Shown: piece by piece, positions 46,101 through 53,965 of the stretch
Layout: each line of letters starts with the position of its first letter
How positions within the stretch are numbered: the stretch's first letter is position 1
Assembly: GCF_000585395.1 (NCBI RefSeq)
Contig: NZ_KK073875.1
Location: 3,261,307-3,325,306, forward strand
Source of the DNA: Saccharibacillus sacchari DSM 19268
Lineage (GTDB): Bacteria > Bacillota > Bacilli > Paenibacillales > Paenibacillaceae
Reading direction: 5' to 3'
DNA length: 64,000 nt
Notes under the pieces: generated by a model
Databases searched by the model: none
What the model saw: the letters and a program-made list of their open reading frames with translations, nothing else
What the model was told of the DNA's origin: nothing
Made by a program: the position numbers and the translations under genes

Positions 46101-47946
46101 GACCAATGCGGCATTTAATGAATCGCGCAAACCTTTGGCCGCCCAATTTGAATTCAAGGGCGAGCAGGTCATCGTCATTGCCAACCATTTCAATTCCAAA
46201 GGCGGCGATAGCGGTCCGTTCGGCAACGTTCAACCGCCGACATTGTCGAGTGAAGTACAGCGTCACGAGATTGCGAAGACCGTCAACGCGTTTATCAAAA
46301 CGGTATTGACTGCAAATCCGAAAGCCAACATCGTCGCATTGGGCGACCTGAACGATTTCCAATTCACGCCGACGGCTGACTTGCTGCGCGGGAACGAATT
46401 GGTGAACTTGATTGACACACTGCCGATCGGTGAACAGTATACGTACACGTACGACGGCAACTCGCAGGTTCTCGATCATATCTTGGCGAGCAAAAACATC
46501 GCGGCTTCCGCAAAAGTGGACGTCGTGCACCTGAACGCGGACTATCCGGAATCGAGAGGGCGGGTATCCGATCACGATCCGGTTGTAGCCCAGTTCGATC
46601 TGAAAGCGGTGGTTCCAACACCGAATCCGAACCCGAACCCGAACCCTAATCCGGGAACGGATCCAGGAACGACGCCGACACCAACGCCTGCTCCGACTCC
46701 AACTACAGGCGGAAATACGACGAATACCGGCAATGGACAAACGGGAACCACCACTCCATCCACAAATCCGAATCCGAATTCGGCTTCGACGACAACGCTC
46801 ACAGCTGCTGATTTGACTGCCCAACTGTCGGAGCTGACAAGCGGTTCCAACGAAGCCAATATCCCGGTAAGTTCGAATTCGGCGGGTGCCGAAATCGTAT
46901 TGCCGGGAGCCGAACTGATGCGCCAAGCGGCTTCGAATCCGAATGCCGTTCTGTCCTTCACATCGGATCAAGCTTCGTATTCGCTGCCATTGAAGCTGTT
47001 GAATGATGCCAATCTGGCTGGACGATTTACCGGCGACTTTGCGATTAAAGTTTCTATGGTTACCGCATCCGGAAGTACAGCAGAGGGCGCAGAGCGCGCG
47101 GCTTCGCAAAACTCGCTCACTCTCGCTGCTCCGATCATGGAGTTCCGTGTGACGGCTGAAGCTGAAGGCAAGACGATCGAGCTGAACAACTTTGGAAATA
47201 CGTACGTGAAGCGCACGATTGCTCTGCCGGACGGCAAGAACACGCAGAATCTGACGGGCGTGCTGTATGATCCGACTACAGGCACATTCTCCTTTGTCCC
47301 TTCCGTGTTTGCGGCAGAAGGCAATAAAGTGACGGCTTCGCTCATGCGTAACGGAAATAGCTATTATACTGTCGTTGAATCGCTCAAGACCTTTAACGAC
47401 ATTAACGGACATTGGGCTCAAGCTTCTATTGAAGAGTTGGCATCGCGTTTGATTGTCGACGGCACGGGCAACGGGGTATTCGCGGCTTCCCGTGATGTCA
47501 CTCGCGCGGAGTTCGCTGCGATTGCAGCGCGCGCTCTCGGTCTGACAACAAATGCCGGCGCAGCCTCGACATTCAGCGATATCGACCAAGGCGCTTGGTA
47601 TGCCGAAGCCGTAGGAACGGCTGTAGGCGCAGGACTGATGAACGGTTATCCGAACAGTACGTTTAAGCCGAATGCTCCGATCACCCGTCAGGAAATTGCC
47701 GTGGTTCTCTCCAAGGCCAGCGGATTTGCCGGAGGAAAGCTGACATCGAATGCTTCTGTTCTCGACCGCTTCAGCGATGCTTCGGATATTCCGGCTTGGG
47801 CGCGCGAATCGCTGACAGAGCTGGCTTCGTCGGGTATTCTGCAAGGAAACGCGAACGGTCGCATTTCCCCTGCACAGGAAGCAACGCGTGCAGAGACGGC
47901 CGTTATGCTGGAGAAACTGCTGCAACACTTGCAATTTATTGATTAA
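43189..47946 (+). CDS. SLH-anchored extracellular nuclease with LTD, OB-fold and endo/exonuclease/phosphatase domains
   Basis: 1585 residues from ATG 43189 (GAGAGGGGA upstream), with a signal peptide (KKWPALLAAAVLVTSVFPSPVPASA). Domains by position: lamin-tail domain (43288-43820, IVISQVYGGGGNSG), two chitobiase-C-like sandwich repeats (about 43850-44080 and 44620-44850, the second with IRYTLDGSEPT), OB-fold nucleic-acid-binding domains of YhcR type (about 44090-44610 and 44870-45650), and the catalytic domain (45680-46610) with SYNIENF, GVVEMQD, ANHFNSKGGD, LGDLNDF and SDHDPVV. A proline/threonine linker (46615-46800) follows, then an unrecognised domain, then three SLH repeats (47390-47930). 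It should digest extracellular DNA at the cell surface, for phosphate, nucleotides or biofilm turnover. Confidence 0.92.
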   Translation: MKMISANKKKWPALLAAAVLVTSVFPSPVPASATPANDNIVISQVYGGGGNSGAPYKNDFIELYNPTSATIDVTGWKIRYASATATSFPDDGDNIAVLQGSIESNGYYLIEASAGTGNAAALPTADLSALSIKMAGTNGKVDLLDNAGNEIDLVGYGTANKYEGTAPTEVLSNTTAAVRGSVDGLAPANRALDTDSNRNDFSVASPDPRNSSYDSLRVQSVEATPASGAVISGTQVSLKSPTVSASVYAAVYGSGGSGTYEPYIGPITVTGPTEIRTYAQAEGMTQSEETTYTYDLIQSISVADARLLKKGENALTAGIVTFINGTETYIQDETGGIVLYGYSNGNIQVGDRVQVGGVMEIYNNLQELKPVDGLPYEVIEENTGVPDPKILTATDLSPANGEAHEAELVQLTGIEITAKNPTSNAYTATQGGETFTIFSNSPKLAVGKTFERVTGVVKQYQNDYQLIPLGEDALVEELFSVTANPQSGKIIIGGEVTLSSPTAEAEIRYTLDGSEPTASGLLYQNALKVEQDTTVKAIAVLNGEQSRVYTFNYEAVQQPRIHDIQGRSHTSEYDGQKVEDIEGVVTQYGYTFSNGNYKGFFLQDNKPDNDPATSEGIFVYSTKEDLKPAVGDLVRVSGTVSEYNEGSSTNLTSTQISLSSIKKVEGAVKGVDYEVPQPIVLGKEGRVIPSSVIDDDNMTEFDPEHDAIDFYESLEGMLVTLPSPTILSPYWVSAGTYNIAARVENDSNEVVSPAGGLVLKEYLNYNPQRLIIAYGNPGQEVGTGDTFDGDVTGAIGYNNANFKVIPAKDGLPSITASTRGQETTDIVPAEDKLIIASYNIENFYPGTGDAKIKKLGESIASNMKRPDIIGVVEMQDADGPANNGTVEADASALIQAIAQAGGPTYLYTDVAPTNNEDGGQPGGNIRVGFLYNPDRVQLSDSVNDAKGNAKTAAVYDPTSGMLNYNPARVDPTNAAFNESRKPLAAQFEFKGEQVIVIANHFNSKGGDSGPFGNVQPPTLSSEVQRHEIAKTVNAFIKTVLTANPKANIVALGDLNDFQFTPTADLLRGNELVNLIDTLPIGEQYTYTYDGNSQVLDHILASKNIAASAKVDVVHLNADYPESRGRVSDHDPVVAQFDLKAVVPTPNPNPNPNPNPGTDPGTTPTPTPAPTPTTGGNTTNTGNGQTGTTTPSTNPNPNSASTTTLTAADLTAQLSELTSGSNEANIPVSSNSAGAEIVLPGAELMRQAASNPNAVLSFTSDQASYSLPLKLLNDANLAGRFTGDFAIKVSMVTASGSTAEGAERAASQNSLTLAAPIMEFRVTAEAEGKTIELNNFGNTYVKRTIALPDGKNTQNLTGVLYDPTTGTFSFVPSVFAAEGNKVTASLMRNGNSYYTVVESLKTFNDINGHWAQASIEELASRLIVDGTGNGVFAASRDVTRAEFAAIAARALGLTTNAGAASTFSDIDQGAWYAEAVGTAVGAGLMNGYPNSTFKPNAPITRQEIAVVLSKASGFAGGKLTSNASVLDRFSDASDIPAWARESLTELASSGILQGNANGRISPAQEATRAETAVMLEKLLQHLQFID

Positions 47947-47978
47947 TATCCAAGGAAAAATCCAGCTGATTGAAAAAG

Positions 47979-48021
47979 AAGCAGGCTCGTGCGGATCTAT
48001 TGCCGCAGAGCCTGCTTTTTC
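47979..48021 (+). terminator. Intrinsic terminator
   Basis: AAGCAGGCTC / GAGCCTGCTT encloses an inner stem (TGCGG / CCGCA) and is followed by T-rich sequence. Confidence 0.92.
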
Positions 48022-48111
48022 TTTTGACTAATAATTACGCGAACTGAACGTTAGATCACGCTGCATTACGGGTAAACAGGAGGAGAAGCCGACTATAGGA
48101 GGTATTAGACG

Positions 48112-48360
48112 ATGGATGCCAAACACGACGAAAAGAAACAACAAGAGCAGAATCAGCAAGACGCAAATCGTGAAGGAGCACTCGATCATCCCGAACAGTA
48201 TCCGACCGAAAACGAAAGCTTGTTCGATATGCACGAAGAGGAACAAAACGTCGATCCGCTGCCGATGGAAGACATTCGATTGGAGCAGCAGGAGGAGAAG
48301 GACAAGGATGCGACCAAGCAGCGTTCTTCGAGCGACGATAAGTATAAAAGCGGTTTTTGA
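48112..48360 (+). CDS. Small acidic hydrophilic protein (82 aa)
   Basis: ATG 48112 follows TAGGAGG at about nine bases. The product (MDAKHDEKKQQEQNQQDANREGALDHPEQYPTENESLFDMHEEEQNVDP) is made almost entirely of charged and polar residues, with no hydrophobic core, and is presumably disordered. I recognise no family. A shifted frame at 48116-48367 gives a basic protein but has no ribosome binding site and is rejected. Confidence 0.65.
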   Translation: MDAKHDEKKQQEQNQQDANREGALDHPEQYPTENESLFDMHEEEQNVDPLPMEDIRLEQQEEKDKDATKQRSSSDDKYKSGF

Positions 48361-48413
48361 CGAATAGGAAAAAACCTGCCGGGGAAGCCGGAGACTTTGC
48401 TTTCTCGTTTAAG

Positions 48414-48459
48414 GTCCTGTTTGTAAAACGGAGGCGCTGCGCAGTTTTACGAACAGGAC
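48414..48459. repeat. 16-bp inverted repeat (hairpin)
   Basis: GTCCTGTTTGTAAAAC (48414-48429) and GTTTTACGAACAGGAC (48444-48459) pair at 15 of 16 positions, the last being G-T, over a 14-base loop with GCGC. There is no T-run. It could be a relic element or an RNA structure. Confidence 0.6.
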
Positions 48460-48470
48460 TCACTCGAAAT

Positions 48471-48502
48471 AAAAGCCTTCCGGAAACCCGGAAGGCTTTT
48501 TG
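48471..48502. terminator. Bidirectional intrinsic terminator
   Basis: AAAAGCCTTCCGG-AAAC-CCGGAAGGCTTTT, a perfect 13-pair stem, lies between convergent genes. Confidence 0.94.
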
Positions 48503-48575
48503 CTGGTTATGTGGGTAGAAGATAGAAGAGCAGACAATGAAAAATAAAGATTAGAAGATCAATAGGCCAAGACGA

Positions 48576-49922
48576 TTAGACTTCTTCGTTCAGCGCGTTG
48601 CGTTCGAGATTTTCGTCGGCTTCTACGGGGTGGCGGACGATCTCGAGTTTACGGTAGCGGCGGGGGCCGCGGCGGAGTACGGTGAATTCGAGGTTTTCGT
48701 ACTGCCATTTTTGGCCGACGGTAAGATCCGGTTTTTGGCCGTATAACCAGCCGCCGATGGTGTTCAGTTCTTCGTCGTCGAGGTCGGTCATCAGGATTTC
48801 GTTGATGCGGTGGATAAAGACTTTGCCGTCGACGACGAGGTCGTCATCCGATAATTGAACGAGCTCCGCTTCTTCGGCTTCGTCGAACTCGTCGCGGATG
48901 TCGCCCACGATTTCTTCCAGAATGTCTTCGATGGTGACCATGCCGGACGTGCCGCCGTATTCGTCGACCAGTACGGCGAGGTGCGTGTTTTCTTTTTGCA
49001 TCTTTTTGAGCAGATCTTTGACCGCCATGCTCTCGGATACGGACATCACCGGGTGTACAAGCTCCGCAACGTCCAAATCCGGGTTCTCTTCCAACGCCAG
49101 GAAATATTGCTTGGTGTTGATCATGCCGACGATATGGTCTTTGCTGGAATCGGCTACCGGGAAGCGGGTGTATTGTTCTTGCAAAATAATGCGCCGGTTC
49201 TCTTCGCGAGATTTGTCCAGATACAGGCAAGCCATATCGGTACGCGGCACCATGATTTCATTAGCCAGCATTTCGTCAAAAGCAAAAATTCGATTAACGT
49301 AACCCAGTTCGCTTTGGTTGATTTTGCCGCCTTCGTAGCTTTCGTTCAAAATCAAGCGCAGTTCTTCTTCGGAAAAGGCTTCGCCGTGCTCGCTGGCCGG
49401 TTTCATGCCGATCAAGCGGCCGATTTGGTTGGCAGAGCCGTTCAGCAGCCAGATAAACGGATACATCACTTTGTAGAAGATAAGCAGCGAACCCGATACC
49501 GCCAATGTCACGGCTTCGGATTTTTGGATCGCCACCGTTTTCGGGAAAAGTTCACCGACTACGACGTGCAGATACGTGATAATCGCGAAGGCCAACACAT
49601 AAGACAACAGTGAGGCAACGGCTTCGGGAATCGCGGGCACAGCCTCGAACACCGGATGAAGCAACAGCTCCATAGTCGGCTCGCCGAGCGATCCGAGGCC
49701 GAGGGCCGTAATCGTGATGCCCAATTGGCAGGCGGACAACGATCCGTCGAGATTGGTAATGACCTTTTTGGCGTTGACGGCCCGTTTATTGCCTTCCATG
49801 ATCAATTGATCGATCCGGCTTCCCCGGACTCGAATGATGGCAAACTCCGTAATAACGAAATAAGCGGTTGCCGCAATCAGCAGCGCAACCAGCGTAAGAT
49901 TGATGGCTATGGTAACTCCCAT
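48576..49922 (-). CDS. CNNM/CorC-type membrane protein (hemolysin family; DUF21, CBS pair, CorC_HlyC)
   Basis: 448 residues on the minus strand from ATG 49922. Residues 1-190 form the DUF21 membrane domain with three to four helices (TIAINLTLVALLIAATAYFVITEFAII, LLSYVLAFAIITYLHVVVGELFPKTVA). A CBS pair follows (about 205-335; MVPRTDMACLYLD ... RFPVADSSKDHIVGMI ... LAVLVDEYGGTSGMVTIEDILEEIVGDI), then the C-terminal CorC_HlyC domain (DDLVVDGKVFIHRINEIL ... NTIGGWL). Such proteins export or regulate Mg2+ and other divalent ions; 'hemolysin' is historical. The length is normal. Confidence 0.93.
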   Translation of the reverse strand: MGVTIAINLTLVALLIAATAYFVITEFAIIRVRGSRIDQLIMEGNKRAVNAKKVITNLDGSLSACQLGITITALGLGSLGEPTMELLLHPVFEAVPAIPEAVASLLSYVLAFAIITYLHVVVGELFPKTVAIQKSEAVTLAVSGSLLIFYKVMYPFIWLLNGSANQIGRLIGMKPASEHGEAFSEEELRLILNESYEGGKINQSELGYVNRIFAFDEMLANEIMVPRTDMACLYLDKSREENRRIILQEQYTRFPVADSSKDHIVGMINTKQYFLALEENPDLDVAELVHPVMSVSESMAVKDLLKKMQKENTHLAVLVDEYGGTSGMVTIEDILEEIVGDIRDEFDEAEEAELVQLSDDDLVVDGKVFIHRINEILMTDLDDEELNTIGGWLYGQKPDLTVGQKWQYENLEFTVLRRGPRRYRKLEIVRHPVEADENLERNALNEEV

Positions 49923-49958
49923 GTGAACAAATTTCTCCCTTCGTGTATGAAACGCTTT

Positions 49959-50246
49959 TCAAGTAAATAAGGAAAAGCGGTCTTCATGCACGTAATTCGA
50001 GAGAAACTTGAGCGGCCGCAGCAGCATTCTTTTCAAATGCAGCAGGACGGCCCACCCGATCAACAGTTCTGTTGCATGCAGCGGGAAAAAGGGATTATAG
50101 GGCGGTGCAGGATCGGATTCCAGCGGAATTCCGCCTGGCGTCCACAGCATCGAGGATAATCCCGAGGGCAATAGCCCTACTCCGGTATCCGCGCTGTTGA
50201 GATTGTCCAGTGCTTCATCCAGATCGATCGGGTCCGCATCTTTCAA
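49959..50246 (-). CDS. Hypothetical small membrane protein; start uncertain
   Basis: The 95-residue frame starts at TTG 50246, but the open frame continues upstream without a stop and encodes a plausible signal or membrane segment (GGNFIFIFLLTLVLCLSPAIL) that no ATG, GTG or TTG codon precedes. So the real start is either a rare codon or the frame is shifted near 50330. The rest reads DPIDLDEALDNLNSADTGVGLLPSGLSSMLWTPGGIPLESDPAPPYNPFFPLHATELLIGWAVLLHLKRMLLRPLKFLSNYVHED, which looks coding and has one further hydrophobic helix. I recognise no family. It lies 36 bp upstream of the CNNM gene on the same strand. Confidence 0.5.
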   Translation of the reverse strand: MKDADPIDLDEALDNLNSADTGVGLLPSGLSSMLWTPGGIPLESDPAPPYNPFFPLHATELLIGWAVLLHLKRMLLRPLKFLSNYVHEDRFSLFT

Positions 50247-50619
50247 GATGGCAGGAGACAGGCACAGAACAAGCGTCAGCAGAAAAATAAAAATAAAGTT
50301 GCCCCCGTTTTTCGCGATGCGAGAAACGTTCCGGGGCCTTCGTATTCGATTAGATATAAGGAAACGACCCCTTTCAATATGTAGGTCTTACGCGCGATTT
50401 CGGGCCGGAAATTCATATATTATGCAAATGCTGAAATATGAAAGTTCAACTACACAAATTGTATGGAGAACAAACGCACATGTCAAATGAACGTTCAAAA
50501 ACGTCATTTTGGTTTATATAATTTTGAAACTGACTTTACAAAAGCAAGCGGGTATGTACGACGGGCGGCAAAACGATCGATGCCTGAGCCTGCATAATCG
50601 GAGAGGAGCTTTCTTTATT

Positions 50620-51531
50620 ATGGTATACGATTGCATCATTATCGGAGGAGGAATTGCCGGTACTCAAGCTGCGATTCAATTGGGACGCTACAGCGGGCAT
50701 AACGTGCTGGTGATCGATGCCGGTCACGGCCGCTCCTCCGTGTGCCATACCTATCATAATATTATCGGTTGGCCCGAAGGCGTGACCGGCGAACATTTGC
50801 GCAAAGTAGGCAGAGAGCAGGCGGAAAGTCTAGGCATCGAGTTTATGGAAGGAACCGTGACCGAAGCCGCGCGCGACGGCGAACGATTTGTTCTGACGAC
50901 AGGCGACGGTAACCGGTTTACCGCGCACACGGTATTGATCGCAACCGGCATGCTGGATCGTTACCCGGATATCGAAGGGCTGCGCCACGCTTTGGGATAT
51001 AGCATTTACATTTGTCCGGACTGCGACGGCTACGAGATCGTGGATCGGAAAACGGTATTGATCGGATCGGGCGAGCACGGATCGGGCATGGCGGTATTGT
51101 TGGCCGAACGGACGCCTCACGTTACCTATATCAATCATGAACGAAAGCCGATCGAACAGCGCTTGCTCGACCATTTGGAAGAGATCGGCGTAACCTACCT
51201 CGAACAGCCTGTAGCGCAAGTGCGTTCGGACGAGCACCACGATATTCAGTCGGTCGTGCTGACGGACGGAACGGTCATCGAAGCGGAACGCGGATTCATC
51301 GCTTTCGGGGGCAACCATGTCCGGTCGGAACTTGCGGAGCAGCTCGGCGTTAAGCTGGAGAGCAATCGTCATATCAAAACCGATTCCCGAACCAAAATGA
51401 CGGACGTCGAAGGCGTGTGGGTAGCCGGGGATATCGGGCTGCATTCCGAACTTTCCACCATCGCCATGGGAGAAGGGACGCAAGCAGCTATTTGGATACA
51501 CAAAAAATTGCGCAAAATTCATAAAAGCTAA
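50620..51531 (+). CDS. Thioredoxin-reductase-like FAD/NAD(P) oxidoreductase
   Basis: 303 residues from ATG 50620, with GAGAGGAGC ten bases before. The FAD motif is CIIIGGGIAGTQAAIQL (N-terminus), the redox-active disulfide is CPDCDGY (residues about 131-137), the NAD(P) site is VLIGSGEHGSGMAVLLAE, and the C-terminal FAD contact is VWVAGDI. The layout is that of low-molecular-weight thioredoxin reductase, though the disulfide context (CPDCDG rather than CATCDG) and the weak glycine pattern of the NAD(P) site place it among the side branches. The partner is unknown. Confidence 0.87.
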   Translation: MVYDCIIIGGGIAGTQAAIQLGRYSGHNVLVIDAGHGRSSVCHTYHNIIGWPEGVTGEHLRKVGREQAESLGIEFMEGTVTEAARDGERFVLTTGDGNRFTAHTVLIATGMLDRYPDIEGLRHALGYSIYICPDCDGYEIVDRKTVLIGSGEHGSGMAVLLAERTPHVTYINHERKPIEQRLLDHLEEIGVTYLEQPVAQVRSDEHHDIQSVVLTDGTVIEAERGFIAFGGNHVRSELAEQLGVKLESNRHIKTDSRTKMTDVEGVWVAGDIGLHSELSTIAMGEGTQAAIWIHKKLRKIHKS

Positions 51532-51649
51532 AACGTTAGGGTTCATATTCGGCTGAGAGGTTAATAATAGTGCAGCAGGTGCTAGACACTTTGAAATGAA
51601 CGCCGTTAGATCCGCTTAAAGAAACCCACAACCGAGAGGAGAACTAACT

Positions 51650-52003
51650 ATGAGCGACAACATCAAAGAACAACAGCATGCGGTAACGAAAGACGGAGAA
51701 TTGCATACGGACAAGGTCGAGCAAACCATCGATCGCATCAGCGACGACAAAAAAGACAAGATCCTGCAGGATTTTGAAGAGTTCAAAAAATACTTGCATA
51801 ACCGGATCAAAATCGGAGAAAGCATCGGGCTGGGCGAAGAGCAATTGGCCAAAGTGGCCGAAAAAGTAGCCGGTTATCTGGCAGCCAACGAAGAACCGCG
51901 CAATAGCGAGGAAAAGCTGCTTCAGGAACTGTGGAAGGTCGGCGACCAGGATCAGCGCCATAAGCTGGCGCATTTGTTGGTTCGCTTGGCTCAAAACTCT
52001 TAA
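51650..52003 (+). CDS. DUF3243 family protein
   Basis: 117 residues behind GAGAGGAGA. The C-terminal 75 residues (FEEFKKYLHNRIKIGESIGLGEEQLAKVAEKVAGYLAANEEPRNSEEKLLQELWKVGDQDQRHKLAHLLVRLAQN) match the DUF3243 fold, as in Bacillus YmfJ. The N-terminal 40 residues are a charged extension not usual for the family. All helical, cytoplasmic, function unknown. A terminator follows about 135 bp on. Confidence 0.85.
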   Translation: MSDNIKEQQHAVTKDGELHTDKVEQTIDRISDDKKDKILQDFEEFKKYLHNRIKIGESIGLGEEQLAKVAEKVAGYLAANEEPRNSEEKLLQELWKVGDQDQRHKLAHLLVRLAQNS

Positions 52004-52139
52004 CATTCGAATGGCTTGATATAAGCGGGCATACCGTTCCTCGCCAAAGAGGCCAACCCGCCGATCAGTCGGTTTTTACAAAAATCGGATCCTTGATCTC
52101 ACACATCTTACGACGCACAACAAAGCAGCCACCGATTTT

Positions 52140-52177
52140 GGGAAAGCCTTCTGGTAGCAGAGAGGCTTTCCCTTTTT
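52140..52177 (+). terminator. Intrinsic terminator
   Basis: GGGAAAGCCT / AGGCTTTCCC over a 13-base loop, followed by five T. It separates the DUF3243 gene from the Hsp70 operon, whose likely -10 (TATAAT) lies at 52208-52213. Confidence 0.9.
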
Positions 52178-52263
52178 CAGTTTTATGGAATTAAAAGGGC
52201 TATGGGTTATAATGAGGAATAAATAGATTCAGGAATACAAAACCGAAGAGCGAGGTGAACGTA

Positions 52264-53964
52264 GTGCCGATTATCGGAATCGATTTGGGAACGACTCACA
52301 GCTTGGTATCCTACCGGACGGAAGAGGGCAGCACGCTGATTCCGAATGCGCTCGGAAACGTGCTGACGCCTTCGGTTGTCGGGGTAGACGATAACGGTCA
52401 GATTTTAGTCGGAGAAATTGCCAAGGAGCGTCTGATTACGCATCCTGAGCGAACGGCTGCGCTTTTTAAGCGATACATAGGCACGGACCGGCGCTACAAG
52501 CTGGGAGAGTATAAATTTTCGCCGGAGGACCTGTCTGCGTTCGTACTGCGCTCATTGAAGCAGGATGCGGAAGCTTTTCTCGGCGAGTCCATAGAAGAAG
52601 CGGTCATCAGCGTTCCGGCTTATTTCAACGATATTCAACGCAAAGCGACCAAACGGGCGGGAGAGCTTGCCGGGCTGCGCGTGGAACGCCTGATCAATGA
52701 GCCGACGGCTGCCGCCGTGGCGTACGGTCTGCATTTGGAACAGGAAGAAAGCCAGTTCCTCGTTTTCGACCTTGGAGGAGGGACGTTCGACGTATCGATC
52801 CTTGACATGTTCGAAGGCATCATGGAAGTGAAGTCGGTGGCCGGGGACGCGTTTCTCGGCGGCGAAGACTTTACGGACATGTTGATTGACCGTTTTTTGG
52901 AACGTTTCGGCCTGGAACGCGATTCGCTCGACAACCGGACGATGGCGGCGCTGCGCAAGCAGGCCGAGCAGGGAAAGCGAATGTTGACCATGCAGCAGGA
53001 CGCGAAGCTTGCTTGCACGGTTGACGGCGAGATCCACGAATGGGTGATTGACCGGGGATTATTCGATCACCTGTCAAAGCCGCTGCTTAACCGTCTGCGC
53101 AATCCGGTAGAACGGGCTTTGAAGGATGCGTCGCTTAGTCCCAAAGAGCTGAACGAGATCATTTTGGTCGGAGGAGCTACGCGGATGCCGCTGATTTACT
53201 CGTTTGCGGCACGGTTATTCGGTCGTCTTCCGGCAGCGCGTATCCACCCGGACGAGACGATCGCGATCGGGGCCGGGATTGTCGCTGCGATGAAGGAACG
53301 CCGCGAAGAACTCAAGGAAGTCGTGCTCACCGATGTTTGTCCGTATACGTTGGGTACGATGGTCACGGTGAAAAACGGGGACGGCGGCTATGATAACGGA
53401 CACTTTTTCCCGATCATCGAACGCCATACCGTAATTCCGGCCAGCCGCGTCGAGCGATTCTATACCGTTAGCGATGATCAGAAGGCGATTCGCATTGAAA
53501 TCTATCAAGGCGAAAACCGTCTGACGCGCAATAATATCAAATTGGGACAGTTGGAGATTCCCGTTCCTGCGAGCCGTGCGGGAGAGGAGGCTGTCGATCT
53601 TCGTTTTACGTATGACATCAACGGAATACTGGAAGTGGAGGCGACGACGCTGTCCACGAACGAGACCCATCGGCTGTTGATCCGCGAAGACGTGAGCGGC
53701 ATGTCGCTGGAAGAAGTCGAGAAAAGGTTCAGCGAGCTGGAAGCGATTAAAATCCATCCTCGCGACAAGGCGGAAAATCGTCTGCTGCTGGCTCGGGGAG
53801 ACCGGATTTACGAAGAGACGCTGGGCAGCGCGCGAACGCGAATTGCCGGAGCGCTGAGACGTTTCGAGACGGCGCTGGGGCGGCAGGACGAACGGGAAAT
53901 CCGCAAGGAAGCGGGGATGCTGAAAGAGCTGCTGGAATTGGCGGAAAAACAGCCGGAGGACTGA
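52264..53964 (+). CDS. hscC: HscC-like Hsp70 chaperone
   Basis: 566 residues from GTG 52264, placed five bases after AGGTGA; GTG 52255 is an alternative. Hsp70 ATPase domain: GIDLGTTHSLVSY, VPAYFNDIQRKATKRAGELAGL, INEPTAAAVAYGL, VFDLGGGTFDVSILD and ILVGGATRMPLI. The substrate-binding domain follows, but the C-terminal lid is short, so the total is nearer HscC (about 556) than DnaK (about 610), and there is no EEVD-like or GGA tail. The next two genes encode a J-domain/TPR protein and a DUF1266 protein, the same kinds of genes that surround hscC in Escherichia coli. This context is the main reason for calling it HscC-like. Confidence 0.85.
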   Translation: MPIIGIDLGTTHSLVSYRTEEGSTLIPNALGNVLTPSVVGVDDNGQILVGEIAKERLITHPERTAALFKRYIGTDRRYKLGEYKFSPEDLSAFVLRSLKQDAEAFLGESIEEAVISVPAYFNDIQRKATKRAGELAGLRVERLINEPTAAAVAYGLHLEQEESQFLVFDLGGGTFDVSILDMFEGIMEVKSVAGDAFLGGEDFTDMLIDRFLERFGLERDSLDNRTMAALRKQAEQGKRMLTMQQDAKLACTVDGEIHEWVIDRGLFDHLSKPLLNRLRNPVERALKDASLSPKELNEIILVGGATRMPLIYSFAARLFGRLPAARIHPDETIAIGAGIVAAMKERREELKEVVLTDVCPYTLGTMVTVKNGDGGYDNGHFFPIIERHTVIPASRVERFYTVSDDQKAIRIEIYQGENRLTRNNIKLGQLEIPVPASRAGEEAVDLRFTYDINGILEVEATTLSTNETHRLLIREDVSGMSLEEVEKRFSELEAIKIHPRDKAENRLLLARGDRIYEETLGSARTRIAGALRRFETALGRQDEREIRKEAGMLKELLELAEKQPED

Positions 53965-53965
53965 C

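Noticed and set aside
46615-46800. Short repeated units that could suggest a CRISPR array or minisatellite
   Set aside because: They are codons of a proline/threonine/asparagine-rich linker in the nuclease, without spacers. No CRISPR array was seen anywhere in the window.
45619-47934. 771-codon open frame on the minus strand
   Set aside because: It lies fully opposite the SLH nuclease gene, has no ribosome binding site or domain, and arises from the codon pattern of the real gene.
48116-48367. 83-codon frame overlapping the small acidic protein gene
   Set aside because: It is shifted by one base from the frame that has the ribosome binding site, and its composition is erratic.
52264-53964. 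Calling this the main DnaK
   Set aside because: The lid is short, no grpE or hrcA is nearby, and the neighbours are those of hscC.
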